A DNA stretch of 64,000 nt from Blastococcus sp. CT_GayMR19 (GCF_004570385.1 NZ_SPQL01000004.1:124001-188000), one strand, 5' to 3'. Numbered from the stretch's first letter, positions 52,690 through 61,850 are shown. Numbers and translations are program-made. The notes: a model not told the origin generated them from the letters alone.

Positions 52690-53846
52690 CCGGATCCGGC
52701 GAGGACGCATCGCCTCGGGGCGCCGAGACCGTCGACGTGCTGGTCGTGGGTGCCGGACTGGCGGGGCTGCACACCGCCACGCTGCTCGCGAAGCGCGGCC
52801 ACGACGTCCTGCTGGTCGAACGGCGACCCACGCTCACCGGCGCCGTCCGCACCACCGGGATCTTCGTGCGGAAGACGCTCGACGACTTCCCGTTGCCTCC
52901 CGAGTGCCTCGGCCCGCCGATCCGGCGCGTCATGCTCTACCCGCCGAGCCTGCGTCGTCCGGTGACCCTGGACAGTGCGCGCGACGAGTTCCGGGTGGGG
53001 GACATGGGGCCGCTGTACGTGGCAGCGGGACGCGCCGCGGTCGGGGCTGGCGTCCGGGTGGCGCTCGGCACCCGCTACGACGGTCGCCGGGGCGGCGACG
53101 TCCTCCTGGTCGGGAGGAACGGGCCGGCCAGGGTGCGGGCACGGTTCGTCGTCGGCGCCGACGGAGCCCGCTCGCGGGTCGCCCGCGATCTCGCCCTGGA
53201 CCGCAACCACCACCTGCTGATCGGCGCCGAAGAGGTCTTCGACGTCCCCGGCAGCGACGAGCCCCCGACGTTCCACTGCGTGCTCGACCCCTCGCTGGCG
53301 CCCGGATACCTGGCCTGGGTGGTCAACGACGGCCGGCATGCCCACGTCGGCGTGGCCGGCTATGCCAAGCGCTTTCCCGACGGTCTGCGCCGGGCCTTGG
53401 AGAGGTTCGGCGCGTCGGCGCCCGGACTCCCCGTCGACCGTCCTGCCGAGGTCGAGCGGCGCGGGGGACCGATCCCCGTCGGCGGTCTGCTGCGCCGGAT
53501 CAGCTGCGCCGACGGGCTGCTCGTGGGGGACGCCGCGGGGGCGGTCTCCCCGCTCACCGCCGGTGGCCTCGATCCGTGCCTGCGGCTGTCGGAGCTCGCC
53601 GCGGACGTCCTCGACGACGCCCTGCGAACCGGGCGGCCGGACGCGTTGGAGCACTACGACGGAGCCGCCCTCCGTGCCCGCTTCCGGGGAAGGCTGCTGC
53701 TGCGCCGGGGGCTGGCCCAGGTGCGCACGCCCGCCGCAGCGGCGACGGCGTTTCCGCTGCTGCGCACGCCGTTCGGGCAGGCCGCGGCCCGCCGCATCCT
53801 CTTCGGGGACCGATCCTTCCCCACCCCGCGACCGGCCCTTTCGTGA
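52686..53846 (+). CDS. FAD-dependent oxidoreductase (geranylgeranyl reductase/PHBH-like)
   Basis: 386 residues from GTG 52686, coupled to the permease. FAD site VDVLVVGAGLAGLHTATLLA (about 17-36), ERR at the end of the second strand, a middle GADGARSRVARDL (about 157-169) and the second FAD motif GLLVGDAAGAVSPLTAGGL (about 278-296). The layout fits the geranylgeranyl-reductase/aromatic-hydroxylase superfamily. It may modify a lipid or a natural product exported by the ABC pair, which is inference. It ends at a hairpin. Confidence 0.85.
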   Translation: MTGSGEDASPRGAETVDVLVVGAGLAGLHTATLLAKRGHDVLLVERRPTLTGAVRTTGIFVRKTLDDFPLPPECLGPPIRRVMLYPPSLRRPVTLDSARDEFRVGDMGPLYVAAGRAAVGAGVRVALGTRYDGRRGGDVLLVGRNGPARVRARFVVGADGARSRVARDLALDRNHHLLIGAEEVFDVPGSDEPPTFHCVLDPSLAPGYLAWVVNDGRHAHVGVAGYAKRFPDGLRRALERFGASAPGLPVDRPAEVERRGGPIPVGGLLRRISCADGLLVGDAAGAVSPLTAGGLDPCLRLSELAADVLDDALRTGRPDALEHYDGAALRARFRGRLLLRRGLAQVRTPAAAATAFPLLRTPFGQAAARRILFGDRSFPTPRPALS

Positions 53847-53854
53847 CGGTGCCG

Positions 53855-53885
53855 GCGGCCGGGCGACACGCCCGTCGCCGGCCGC
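53855..53885 (+). terminator. Hairpin terminator after the flavoprotein operon
   Basis: A 12-bp stem with one bulged G (53855-53867 with 53874-53885) and a 6-base loop, 8 bases after the stop codon. Confidence 0.7.
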
Positions 53886-54149
53886 ACGGGACGGGATCGC
53901 TGCGGGCTGCGCGGCCTCGTTCACGCTCGCCGATGGTCGCTGCTGTCGACATGTAGCTGTGGAACGAGGTCGTCACCGTCCCCGTTCGGCGCCCAGGCAA
54001 CGATTCGGGAACGCGGCGTCCCGGCGCGGCGACGGGAGCGCGGGACCGGGGGCCTCAGCGCATACCTTTCCTGCACACCGCGCACATGGATGGGCGTGGG
54101 TGGCCGGCGCACTTCCCCAGTGCTGGCCGTTTCCAAGGAGTGGTTGTTC
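53886..54149. other. Intergenic region before hypothetical gene
   Basis: About 260 bases. A TACCTT (54063-54068) may be a -10 box for the following gene. No gene seen. Confidence 0.45.
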
Positions 54150-54767
54150 GTGAGTGCTGTGTCGAGCGGTGGCGTGGTCCTGGATGGCGTCGGCCAGGGT
54201 TGGTGGTTGGTCGCCTCGGAGGACGACGGTTCCCGGCGGGTCGTCGGCGGGCCGTTCCCGCAGCGCACCGACGCGAGCTGGGCCGCCGGTGCGCACGCGG
54301 ACCGCGGGTCCGGCAGCGTCCGGCCCGTCTACGGGGTGCGCCGCGCCGACGGCGTGCTCCATCACCGGCCCTCACCGCAGGAATGGGCGTGGCTCGCGCA
54401 CCTGGGCGGGCAGCTCGACCGGCTGCCCGAGGACTGGGACACCGGGCTCTCGGACGACGACCCGCTGGCCACCCTCGTGGTCGAGGTCGCGGCGGCGCTG
54501 GCCGAGGCCGGCCTGCCGCTGCACGACTCGACCGGACCCGACCGCGAGGCCGGGGGCGCCTGCCTGACCCCCGAGACCGGACTGGGCATCGTCCTCACCT
54601 GGCGGCAGCACGACCGGATGAGCGTCGATCAGCTCCACGGCGCCGCGGCCGACACGGCGGTGCAGCGGGTGATGAACACGGCGCTGGCCGAGGTGCTCCG
54701 GGCACGAGGCTTCGTCGTCGACGCGTTCGGTGGCGCGAGCGGCCACGTCATCCGCCTGGCGGACTGA
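54150..54767 (+). CDS. Hypothetical protein
   Basis: 205 residues from GTG 54150, nine bases after aaggag; earlier in-frame ATG 54090 has no such site. The N-terminal part looks like a small beta domain (GGVVLDGVGQGWWLVASEDDG, PVYGVRRADGVLHHRP) and the C-terminal part is helical (ADTAVQRVMNTALAEVLRARGF). There is no signal peptide. Trp-rich. I do not recognise a family. Convergent with the cupin gene. Confidence 0.65.
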   Translation: MSAVSSGGVVLDGVGQGWWLVASEDDGSRRVVGGPFPQRTDASWAAGAHADRGSGSVRPVYGVRRADGVLHHRPSPQEWAWLAHLGGQLDRLPEDWDTGLSDDDPLATLVVEVAAALAEAGLPLHDSTGPDREAGGACLTPETGLGIVLTWRQHDRMSVDQLHGAAADTAVQRVMNTALAEVLRARGFVVDAFGGASGHVIRLAD

Positions 54768-54805
54768 CCTTCCATTCCTGCCGCCCCGCCGGACGACCCC
54801 GCGCC

Positions 54806-55321
54806 TCACCAGGAGGGCGTGGTCAGCCCGTATCGCGTGATGACGTCGGGTATCCAGTCCGGCTCCCCCAGCTGGAGCCCGTAGGCATCCGCGAGGGCGA
54901 TGAAGTCGGGGAGCTCGGCCGTGCCCGTGGCCGCCAGTTCGGCCACGTCACGGAAGAACAGCTCGAACCCGGCCGGGCTGATGATCTCGATCATCCGCGC
55001 AGGTACCGGGCCGGCATTCCACATGGCGTGGAGCTCCCCGCGCGGCTTCGTGATGTAGCCGCCGGGACCGAGAACCACCTCCCGATCGCCCGACCGGAAG
55101 CCGATCTCGCCCTCGGTGACGATCGAGTACTCGTCCTCGCGCGTGTGCAGGTGCGCCGAGACCAGCGTGCCGACCTCGAACGGGTGCTCGACGACGGCGA
55201 TGGACCCGCCGGTGTCCTCGCCCCAGAGCTTGAACGCCACCCCGAGGCCGTCCCCGAGGTCCTCAACCCGTCCTTCCCCCGGCCGCACGATCGTCAGCGG
55301 CGGCGGCGCGACGTCTTTCAT
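54806..55321 (-). CDS. Cupin-domain protein
   Basis: 171 residues from ATG 55321 (RBS gaggggag). Cupin motif 1 is HLHTREDEYSIVTEGEIGF (about 58-76; two His and a Glu metal ligands) and motif 2 is PRGELHAMWNAGPVPARM (about 93-110; third His). A helical C-terminus (about 118-171) follows. Cupins of this size include small-molecule dioxygenases, isomerases and sensors; the activity is not determinable. The metal-binding residues are complete, so it should bind metal. Confidence 0.85.
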   Translation of the reverse strand: MKDVAPPPLTIVRPGEGRVEDLGDGLGVAFKLWGEDTGGSIAVVEHPFEVGTLVSAHLHTREDEYSIVTEGEIGFRSGDREVVLGPGGYITKPRGELHAMWNAGPVPARMIEIISPAGFELFFRDVAELAATGTAELPDFIALADAYGLQLGEPDWIPDVITRYGLTTPSW

Positions 55322-55431
55322 GTCGCTCCCCTCACGCTCGTTCCGGCCGAGACGTCATCGTGCTCGTCCACCGGCGGAGTCGTCGAGGGGTCCGGCTCCG
55401 GACCGAGGATCCGGCCCACGTGTCCGGTGGG

Positions 55432-57297
55432 TCAGGGTGCGGCGGGAACCGGTCGTGGCTCGGGTCCGTCGGCAGCGGCGCACTGCTCGATGCCGGCCGG
55501 CTGGACCTCCGGGGCCTCGAGTCCGGCGTCGTAGAACACGGACCTGCCGCGGCCGCTCCGCTTGGCGGTGTACATCGCGAGGTCGGCCCGCCGGATGAGC
55601 GTGTCGATGTCGGTGTCGGGGCCGCCGAAGGAGATGCCGATGCTGGCGCCGACCTTGGCGGTGCGTCCGCCCCCGAGCTCGATCGGCAGGTCCAGCTGCT
55701 CCCGCACGCGGGCGAGCACCTGGTCGACCCCGACCGCGTCGATCGGGCCGTGCAGCAGCACCGCGAACTCGTCGCCACCGAGGCGGGCGGCGGTGTCGGC
55801 GGTGCGCACCGCCTCGTGCAGGCGCTGCGCGAACACCTTCAGCAGCAGGTCGCCGGCCTGGTGGCCGTAGGTGTCGTTCACCGGCTTGAAGCCGTCGAGG
55901 TCGAGGTAGAGCACCGCGGGCCACTGGCCGTTGCGGCCGGCCAGGTTGAGGCCGTTCTCGGTCCGGTCGAGGAACAGCGTCCGGTTGGGCAGCTGGGTGA
56001 GCGGGTCGTGCATCGCCGCGTGCCGGAGTTCCTCCTGCAGCTCGATGATCCGCCGCAGGTCGGTCTCGAGGCGGCCCCGGTCCAGCGAGGTGGCCACGTG
56101 CCGGGCGAAGGTCTCCAGCAGCTCGAGGTCGCTGCTCGTGAACGTTCCGACGTCGCCGAGGCGGCCGGAGACCAGCAGCAGGCCCTGGACGCGGCCCTCG
56201 GTGCTGAGCACCGACACCATGGCGTCCTTGAGGGCGTGCCGGGCGGTGTACCGGTCCAGCTCGGCGCCCGCATCGAGGCCGGTGCGGGTGGTGGGCACGC
56301 CGGTCGTCTCGGCCCAGGTGACGAGCCGGTCGGCGTCCTCGCGGTGCTCCAGGGGCAGCAGGGCGAGCGGCTTCTCCCCGTCGCGGCTGCGGCTGAGGGT
56401 CGGGACGGCGTCCTCCTCGCCGAAGAGGACGAGCTCCGCCCCGTGCGCCCGGAAGGCGCCGCGGACCGCGGTGAGGAAGTCGGTGAGCGCGGTGGGTGCG
56501 TCGTCGCTGTCGTACAGCAGCGAGGTCACCTCGTGGAGGAGCCGCAGGTTGTTCTGCTGCTCGCGGGCCCGGGTGTAGGCGCGGTAGGCGGCGATGAGCA
56601 GGACGGACGGCAGAGCCAGGAGCCCGAGCGAGGCCGGGTTCTGCATGGCGGTGGTCGCCACGAGCAGGCCGACCGCCGCGACCCCCAGGGCGAACGCGAT
56701 GGACAGGCCCAGCATGCGGGGCAGTCCGGCGACGCCCTGCGCGCCCTCGGACAGCCACATCACCGCGAAGACGCACGCGGAGACGGTGAGCGTGGAGACC
56801 GTGACGCCGGCCAGGGCGGCGACCCAGCTCCAGCTGCCCGACAGGACGGTGTCCTGCGAAAGCACGGTGAAGACGGTGGTGGCCAGGCAGCCGGCGAGGG
56901 CGTACTGCGCCAGGTTGAACGCGAACTTGACGCTGAACTGGCGCCGCTGCAGGAGCAGGGTCAACCCCACGCCGGCGACCTGCGCCGTCACGAGGGTGGC
57001 CGGTTCGATCAGGTAGAGGCCGGCGACGAACGCCAGGTCGGTGAGGGAGAGGGAGTGGGAGTCGCGCTGCAGCTGGACGTGGACCACCAGGAACTCGCTG
57101 GCGGCGAACAGGGCGACCCAGGCCGGCCACGGCAGGTCGAGCGGTGCGTCCGGCCCCGGGAGATCACGGACGACGGCGACGAACATGGCCACTGCCGCGG
57201 CGCCCAGGAGCGTGACGAACAGCCCCACGCGAGCCCCGGCGTTCAGCCGGGACAGCAGCGGTCGCACTCCCGTGCCCGCTGCCGAACTCTTCGCCAT
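55432..57297 (-). CDS. Membrane GAF-GGDEF diguanylate cyclase
   Basis: 621 residues from ATG 57297. Seven or so hydrophobic segments fill about residues 15-245. A GAF-like sensor follows (about 260-420), then a short coiled region (IIELQEELRHAAMHDPLTQLPNR) and the GGDEF domain. The active site is intact (ARLGGDEFAVLL, about 508-519). An RxxD inhibitory site (RTAD) lies five residues before GGDEF, so product feedback control is expected. It makes cyclic di-GMP from two GTP. No EAL domain is present. Confidence 0.93.
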   Translation of the reverse strand: MAKSSAAGTGVRPLLSRLNAGARVGLFVTLLGAAAVAMFVAVVRDLPGPDAPLDLPWPAWVALFAASEFLVVHVQLQRDSHSLSLTDLAFVAGLYLIEPATLVTAQVAGVGLTLLLQRRQFSVKFAFNLAQYALAGCLATTVFTVLSQDTVLSGSWSWVAALAGVTVSTLTVSACVFAVMWLSEGAQGVAGLPRMLGLSIAFALGVAAVGLLVATTAMQNPASLGLLALPSVLLIAAYRAYTRAREQQNNLRLLHEVTSLLYDSDDAPTALTDFLTAVRGAFRAHGAELVLFGEEDAVPTLSRSRDGEKPLALLPLEHREDADRLVTWAETTGVPTTRTGLDAGAELDRYTARHALKDAMVSVLSTEGRVQGLLLVSGRLGDVGTFTSSDLELLETFARHVATSLDRGRLETDLRRIIELQEELRHAAMHDPLTQLPNRTLFLDRTENGLNLAGRNGQWPAVLYLDLDGFKPVNDTYGHQAGDLLLKVFAQRLHEAVRTADTAARLGGDEFAVLLHGPIDAVGVDQVLARVREQLDLPIELGGGRTAKVGASIGISFGGPDTDIDTLIRRADLAMYTAKRSGRGRSVFYDAGLEAPEVQPAGIEQCAAADGPEPRPVPAAP

Positions 57298-57675
57298 GTC
57301 TGTGCCCTGCCGTCTGCTCGAACCGGTCGTTGCCCATGTGTTCGGCAGGTGGCCGGAGAAGCTGTACGCGGGGGCGGCGAACTCGCCGCCGGTGTCACTC
57401 GTACGGGCAACTCGCCTTGACACGCCTGCGCGTCGACGCCTCAGGACGCGGCGCGAGCCGCCCGCACCGGGGGCGGCGGGACCAGCAGTGCCCGCCGCCG
57501 GCGCAGCCGGGCGGGCAGGCGCGCGCCGGCGGCCGAGGTCCTGCCGAGGGCGGAACTGGAACGGTCACTGCCATGAGCGGTGTGGTCGGTCACGGGACTC
57601 CTCGATGCTGCGGTGGGAGTCCGATCGTGGCCGCCGGGTATGACAATTCGCCCTGAGCGGCCTGTGCATCGGCGG
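57298..57675. other. Intergenic region between GGDEF gene and PHA depolymerase
   Basis: 378 bases without a supported gene. The central part (about 57470-57530) is a run of ccg/gcgg-rich inverted repeats that could fold but gives no clear single stem. No known riboswitch is recognised upstream of the GGDEF gene. Confidence 0.45.
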
Positions 57676-58524
57676 TCAGCTGTCGAGGAACTCCTCGATC
57701 ACCGGCGCGAGGTCGTGCGATTCGGTGACCAGCGCGATGTGCCCGCCCGAGTACACGTGCAGCGTGGCGTCCGGGATCAGCCGGGCCATGATCCGCGCGT
57801 TCATCACCGGGATGATCGGGTCGTCGTCCCCGGCGACGATCAACGTCGGCTGCCGGATCAGGCGCAGGAACGGCAGGCTGCTCCAGCCCGAGGTCGCGGC
57901 CAGCTGGTAGTAGTAGCCGCGCCGCGGGCCTAACCGCGTCGCCGAGTGCAGCACCTTCGCGGCCCGCTCGGGATGGGTGCGCATCGTGCCGCCGTAGATC
58001 TCCCCGGCGATGCTGCGCGCGTAGTCCGGGTCCCGGTGCCGCCGGGGCGTGAGCATCTTGGCCAGCACCCGGGGGTCGGCCGGCACCATGAGGGTGCCCG
58101 TGCCGGTCCCGACGAGCACCAGCCGGCGGACCCGGCGCCGGTGCTGGACGGCGAAGTGCTGTGCCAGGCCACCGCCCCACGACAGCCCGAGGACGTCGAC
58201 CTGCCCCTCGAACCCGAGCCGGTCCAGCACGGCGGCCACCACCGGGGTGAAGGTCGCCAGCACGTACGGGACGACGGGCCGTGGCGAACCACCCACCCCG
58301 GGGACGTCGAACCGGATCACCGTCCGCCGGGTGTCGAGCGCGTCGACGAACGGCTGCAGCACCTCCAGGCTGGCGCCGATCCCGTTCATCAGCAGGAACG
58401 GGGGCAGGGAGGGGTCCGTCCCCCGCCGGACCGAGACCCGCAGGGTCCGCCCGGCCGCGGTCACCTGCCGGACGACCTCCCCGTGCCCGGGGTCGGGCGG
58501 GAAGGTCCTACTTGTCGAAGACAT
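57676..58524 (-). CDS. phaZ: Polyhydroxyalkanoate depolymerase-like alpha/beta hydrolase
   Basis: 282 residues from ATG 58524, which overlaps the PHA synthase stop by 17 bases. Motifs: LLMNGIGASLEVLQPFVDAL (oxyanion strand and cap, about 45-64), FDVPGVGGSP, nucleophile elbow LGLSWGGGLAQ (Ser about 115), an aspartate in VAGDDDPI and the His in YSGGHIAL. GIGASLE and GVGGSP are like those of intracellular medium-chain-length PHA depolymerases (PhaZ), and the synthase neighbour supports this. It could also be a polyester esterase or another hydrolase. Confidence 0.8.
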   Translation of the reverse strand: MSSTSRTFPPDPGHGEVVRQVTAAGRTLRVSVRRGTDPSLPPFLLMNGIGASLEVLQPFVDALDTRRTVIRFDVPGVGGSPRPVVPYVLATFTPVVAAVLDRLGFEGQVDVLGLSWGGGLAQHFAVQHRRRVRRLVLVGTGTGTLMVPADPRVLAKMLTPRRHRDPDYARSIAGEIYGGTMRTHPERAAKVLHSATRLGPRRGYYYQLAATSGWSSLPFLRLIRQPTLIVAGDDDPIIPVMNARIMARLIPDATLHVYSGGHIALVTESHDLAPVIEEFLDS

Positions 58525-60436
58525 ACGTGCCCGGGGCCTCGGCCAGCACGTCGAGCGGGCCACCGAGGGACGTCGGTGCGGGCACTTCCTCGCCGCTGCG
58601 GTCCCCGAGCCAGTCCATGAAGTCCGGCCACCACGAGCCCTGCACCGTCTCCGCGCTCGTCAGCCAGGCGGCCGGCTCCGCGGGCGTCGAGTCGGAGACC
58701 TGGAACGTCGACTTCGGGTTGCCCGGCGGGTTGACCAGCGAGGCGATGTGCCCGTTGGTCGAGAGGATGAACCGGCTCTCCCCGCCGAGCAGCTGGGTGC
58801 TGCGGTAGCAGGCCTGCCACGGGCAGATGTGGTCGGCGATCCCCGCGGTGATGTAGGAGTCGACGGTCACCGTTGACAGGTCCACCGGCGTGCCGAGCAT
58901 GGTGGCCCGGCCCGGCTCGGTGAGGGTGTTGCCGATCGAGATGTCGATGAAGTCGCGGTGCAGGCCAGCGGTCATCCGGGTCGTGTCGGAGTTCCAGAAC
59001 AGGATGTCGAAGTTCGGCGGCCGCTTGCCCTGCAGGTAGTTGTTCACCCAGTAGTTCCACACCAGGTCGTTGGGCCGCAGCCAGGCGAAGACCTCGGCGA
59101 GCTGGGCGCCGTCCAGGTAGCCCTTCTTGCGGGACTTCTCGGTGGCGGCCTTGACCGACTCCTCGTCCATGAGCGCGGCGATGGTGCCCGCCCGCGCCCA
59201 GTCCAGCACGGTGACGGCCAGGCTGAACGCGGCCACCCGGTCCTGGCGTCCGGTGGCAGCCAGGTGGGCCAGCACCATCGCGGTGATGATCCCGCCGGAG
59301 CAGAAGCCCTGGAGCGTCACCTTGTCGCTGCCGGTGACCTGCTCCACGGCGTCCATCGCGTCGATGACGGCCTGGCCGTAGGTGTCCATGTCCCACTCGG
59401 CGTGCCGCTCGTCGGGGTTGCGCCAGGACATCATGAAGACCTGCTGGCCGCTGGCGACGTAGTGCTCGACGATGCTGCGGCCGGGGGCGAGGTCGGCGAC
59501 GTAGAACTTGTTGATCGTCGGCGGGACCATGACCAGCGGGACGGCGCGGACCTTCTCCGTCGTCGGCGTGTACTGGATCAGCTCGAAGACCTCGGTCCGG
59601 AAGACGACGGCCCCCGGGGTGTTGGCGAGATCCTCGCCCACCGAGAACGCGTCCGGGTCGACCATCGACGGCACCCGCGGGGGCTTCGCCAGGTCCGACA
59701 CCATCTGCTTCACCCCGCGGACGGCGCTCTTCCCGCCGGTGTCGATCGCCGCCTTCAGCGACAGCGGGTTGAGCACCGGGACGTTGCTGGGGGCCAGGGC
59801 GTCGACGAGGTTCGTGGCCGTGAACCGGATCCGCTCGTCGTCCTGCCAGTCGAGGTCGGCGTCCTCGATCAGCTCCCAGGCCGTGCGCGCGGTGGCCAGG
59901 TGCAGCTGCATCGCGCGGCGGAGCAGCCCGTTGCCCGACCATGCGGGATCGGCGAAGCGACGGTCCTTCTTGGCGGGTGCGAGCTCCGAGCTGCCCTTGG
60001 CGATGCGCGCGACCTCGCGGGCCAGTTCACCGGCGCGGCCGGCCACCGTCTTCGGCTGCCGGGCGAGTGCCGACCCGAAGCGCAAGGCCGTGCCGGCCGG
60101 CGGGATCAGCCGGCGCAGCGGCCCCTGTGCGGCGTCCACCAGGAGCATGTCCAGCCCCATGACGGCCTCGGACGCCTCGGACGCCCCGTCCGCGGCGGCC
60201 GGGGACGGGGCGTCGGCGCGCTTCTGTCCGTTCGACGCCGCCTTGTCCGACACCGCCTGGTCGGACGCCGCCTTGTCCGACGCCGCCTGGTCCGGAGCGG
60301 CCTCGTCGGATACCGCCTTGTCCGTCGCCGGCGTGCCCGGCGCCGGCGTGCCCGGGTCCGCCTTCTTGGCGGCCGGCTTCCGTCCGGAGGACCGCGTGGC
60401 CTTGGTGCCGGCGGGGCCGGATGCGAGCTGGGTCAT
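58508..60436 (-). CDS. phaC: Polyhydroxyalkanoate synthase
   Basis: 642 residues from ATG 60436 (RBS gaggag). It polymerises hydroxyacyl-CoA into storage polyester. The PhaC N-terminal domain is about 115-300 and the catalytic domain about 310-640. The lipase-like box has cysteine in place of serine, LQGFCSGGII (Cys about 378), as required; other conserved parts are NPDERHAEWDMDTYGQAV, FILSTNGHIASLVNPPGNPK with the catalytic His, and GIADHICPWQ with the Asp. A Lys/Ala-rich N-terminal tail of about 85 residues with pentapeptide repeats is extra. Length and motif suggest class I. Confidence 0.93.
   Translation of the reverse strand: MTQLASGPAGTKATRSSGRKPAAKKADPGTPAPGTPATDKAVSDEAAPDQAASDKAASDQAVSDKAASNGQKRADAPSPAAADGASEASEAVMGLDMLLVDAAQGPLRRLIPPAGTALRFGSALARQPKTVAGRAGELAREVARIAKGSSELAPAKKDRRFADPAWSGNGLLRRAMQLHLATARTAWELIEDADLDWQDDERIRFTATNLVDALAPSNVPVLNPLSLKAAIDTGGKSAVRGVKQMVSDLAKPPRVPSMVDPDAFSVGEDLANTPGAVVFRTEVFELIQYTPTTEKVRAVPLVMVPPTINKFYVADLAPGRSIVEHYVASGQQVFMMSWRNPDERHAEWDMDTYGQAVIDAMDAVEQVTGSDKVTLQGFCSGGIITAMVLAHLAATGRQDRVAAFSLAVTVLDWARAGTIAALMDEESVKAATEKSRKKGYLDGAQLAEVFAWLRPNDLVWNYWVNNYLQGKRPPNFDILFWNSDTTRMTAGLHRDFIDISIGNTLTEPGRATMLGTPVDLSTVTVDSYITAGIADHICPWQACYRSTQLLGGESRFILSTNGHIASLVNPPGNPKSTFQVSDSTPAEPAAWLTSAETVQGSWWPDFMDWLGDRSGEEVPAPTSLGGPLDVLAEAPGTYVFDK
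60234..60323 (-). repeat. 15-bp tandem repeats in the 5' part of the PHA synthase gene
   Basis: Six imperfect copies of a 15-base unit (gacgccgccttgtcc and variants) run back to back and encode SDKAA/SDQAV-type pentapeptides in the N-terminal tail. The next 30 bases hold a doubled gccggcgtgcccggc. In-frame multiples of 15 allow length change without breaking the gene. Confidence 0.8.
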
Positions 60437-60603
60437 GCCGGATCTCCTCGGTGCGCTGCGGTGCCGGCGCGCGTGGGGGAGGTCGTCGTGCCCCGCCCCC
60501 GGCACGGTGTAACCGCGTCCACTGTTCCATAGGGTCGGCCACCCGGCAGGGCGTCAGGGGCAGGAGCAGCCCCATCAGGAGACTCCGGAGGGGGCCTCGG
60601 GCG

Positions 60604-60624
60604 GCGCCGGCCGTCGGCCGGCGC
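60604..60624 (-). terminator. Short GC hairpin downstream of acyl-CoA dehydrogenase
   Basis: A perfect 9-bp stem (60604-60612 with 60616-60624) with a 3-base loop, about 40 bases past the acyl-CoA dehydrogenase stop. It could end that transcript before the PHA synthase gene. Confidence 0.5.
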
Positions 60625-60665
60625 ATGGGACGCGCTGACCGATCCCGAGCTGCCGGAACGACCGC

Positions 60666-61850
60666 TCAGACGATGGCGCCGCGCCCGGTGATCGCCCGTC
60701 CGACGATGAGGGTGTTGACCTCCCGGGTGCCCTCGTAGGAGTAGATCGCCTCGGCGTCGGCGACGAACCGGCCCACGTTGTGCTCCAGCAGGATGCCGTT
60801 GCCGCCCATCAGCTCGCGGGCCCAGCCGACGGTCTCCCGCATCCGCACGGTGCTGAACGCCTTGGCCAGCGACGCCTGCTCGTCGGTCATCCGGCCGGCG
60901 TCCTGCAGCTGCGAGAGCCGCATGCACAGGGCCGCGGACGCCGTGATGTTCCCGAGCATCCGCACGAGCAGGTCCTGGACCAGCTGGAAGCCGGCGATCG
61001 GCCTGCCGAACTGGGTGCGCTCGTTGGCGTACCGGAGGGCGTGCTCGTAGGCGCCGCGCGAGCAGCCGACCGCCGACCACGCGACACCGGCGCGGGTCAT
61101 CTTCAGCACCCTGGCGGTGTCCTTGAAGCCGTTGGCCTCCTGCAGCCGGTTCTCCTCCGGCACACGGACGCCGTCGAGCGTGATCAGCGCGTTCTGCACC
61201 GCGCGCAGGGCGATCTTGTCCTCGAGGTCGACGGTGGAGAAGCCCTCGGTGCCCTTCTCCACGACGAAGCCGAGCACCCGCTGCGTCTCGACGTCCTGCG
61301 CCCAGATGATGACCAGGTCGGCGAAGCTGGCGTTGCCGATCCACTTCTTCTGGCCGTCCAGCACCCACGTGTCGCCGTCCCGGCGGGCCCTGGTCTGCAG
61401 GCCGCGGGCGACGTCGGAGCCGGAGTCGGGCTCGGTCAGGCCGAACGCGCCGATCAGCTCCATCCGGGCCATCGCGGGCAGCCAGCGTTCCTTCTGCTCC
61501 TCGGAACCGCAGAGGTAGATGCTGCCCATCGCGAGGCCGCCGTGGACGCCCATGAACGTGGAGATCGACGGGTCGCCGCGGGAGAGCTCCATGGCGATCA
61601 TGCCGTCCAGCAGCGTGGACTTCCCGGGGCAGCCGTAGCCCGAGTACGGGGTCCCCGCGATGCCCAGCTTCGCGATCCCCGGGATGAGGTGCCGGGGCGT
61701 CTGGGCCTTCGTCCAGTACTCGTTGATGATCGGCTGGACCTCGGTGTCCATGAACTCGCGGACCCGGTGCAGCACCGCTCGGTCGTCGTCGTCGAGCAGA
61801 GCTTCCAGGTCGTAGAAATCGGAGGTCACGGGCGGGGGAGTGCTCGGCAC
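60666..61850 (-). CDS. Acyl-CoA dehydrogenase, glutaryl-CoA dehydrogenase-like
   Basis: 394 residues from GTG 61850, six bases after cgaggag. It oxidises an acyl-CoA at the alpha-beta bond with FAD. Motifs: AFGLTEPDSGSDVARGLQTR (FAD and substrate loop, about 134-153), KKWIGNASFADLVIIWA, RTQFGRPIAGFQLVQ and the catalytic Glu in IYSYEGTREVNTLI (about 372). The YEGT context and DFYDLEALLDDDDRAVL start fit the glutaryl-CoA dehydrogenase branch, which also decarboxylates, though the substrate needs testing. It lies upstream of the PHA genes. Confidence 0.9.
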   Translation of the reverse strand: MPSTPPPVTSDFYDLEALLDDDDRAVLHRVREFMDTEVQPIINEYWTKAQTPRHLIPGIAKLGIAGTPYSGYGCPGKSTLLDGMIAMELSRGDPSISTFMGVHGGLAMGSIYLCGSEEQKERWLPAMARMELIGAFGLTEPDSGSDVARGLQTRARRDGDTWVLDGQKKWIGNASFADLVIIWAQDVETQRVLGFVVEKGTEGFSTVDLEDKIALRAVQNALITLDGVRVPEENRLQEANGFKDTARVLKMTRAGVAWSAVGCSRGAYEHALRYANERTQFGRPIAGFQLVQDLLVRMLGNITASAALCMRLSQLQDAGRMTDEQASLAKAFSTVRMRETVGWARELMGGNGILLEHNVGRFVADAEAIYSYEGTREVNTLIVGRAITGRGAIV

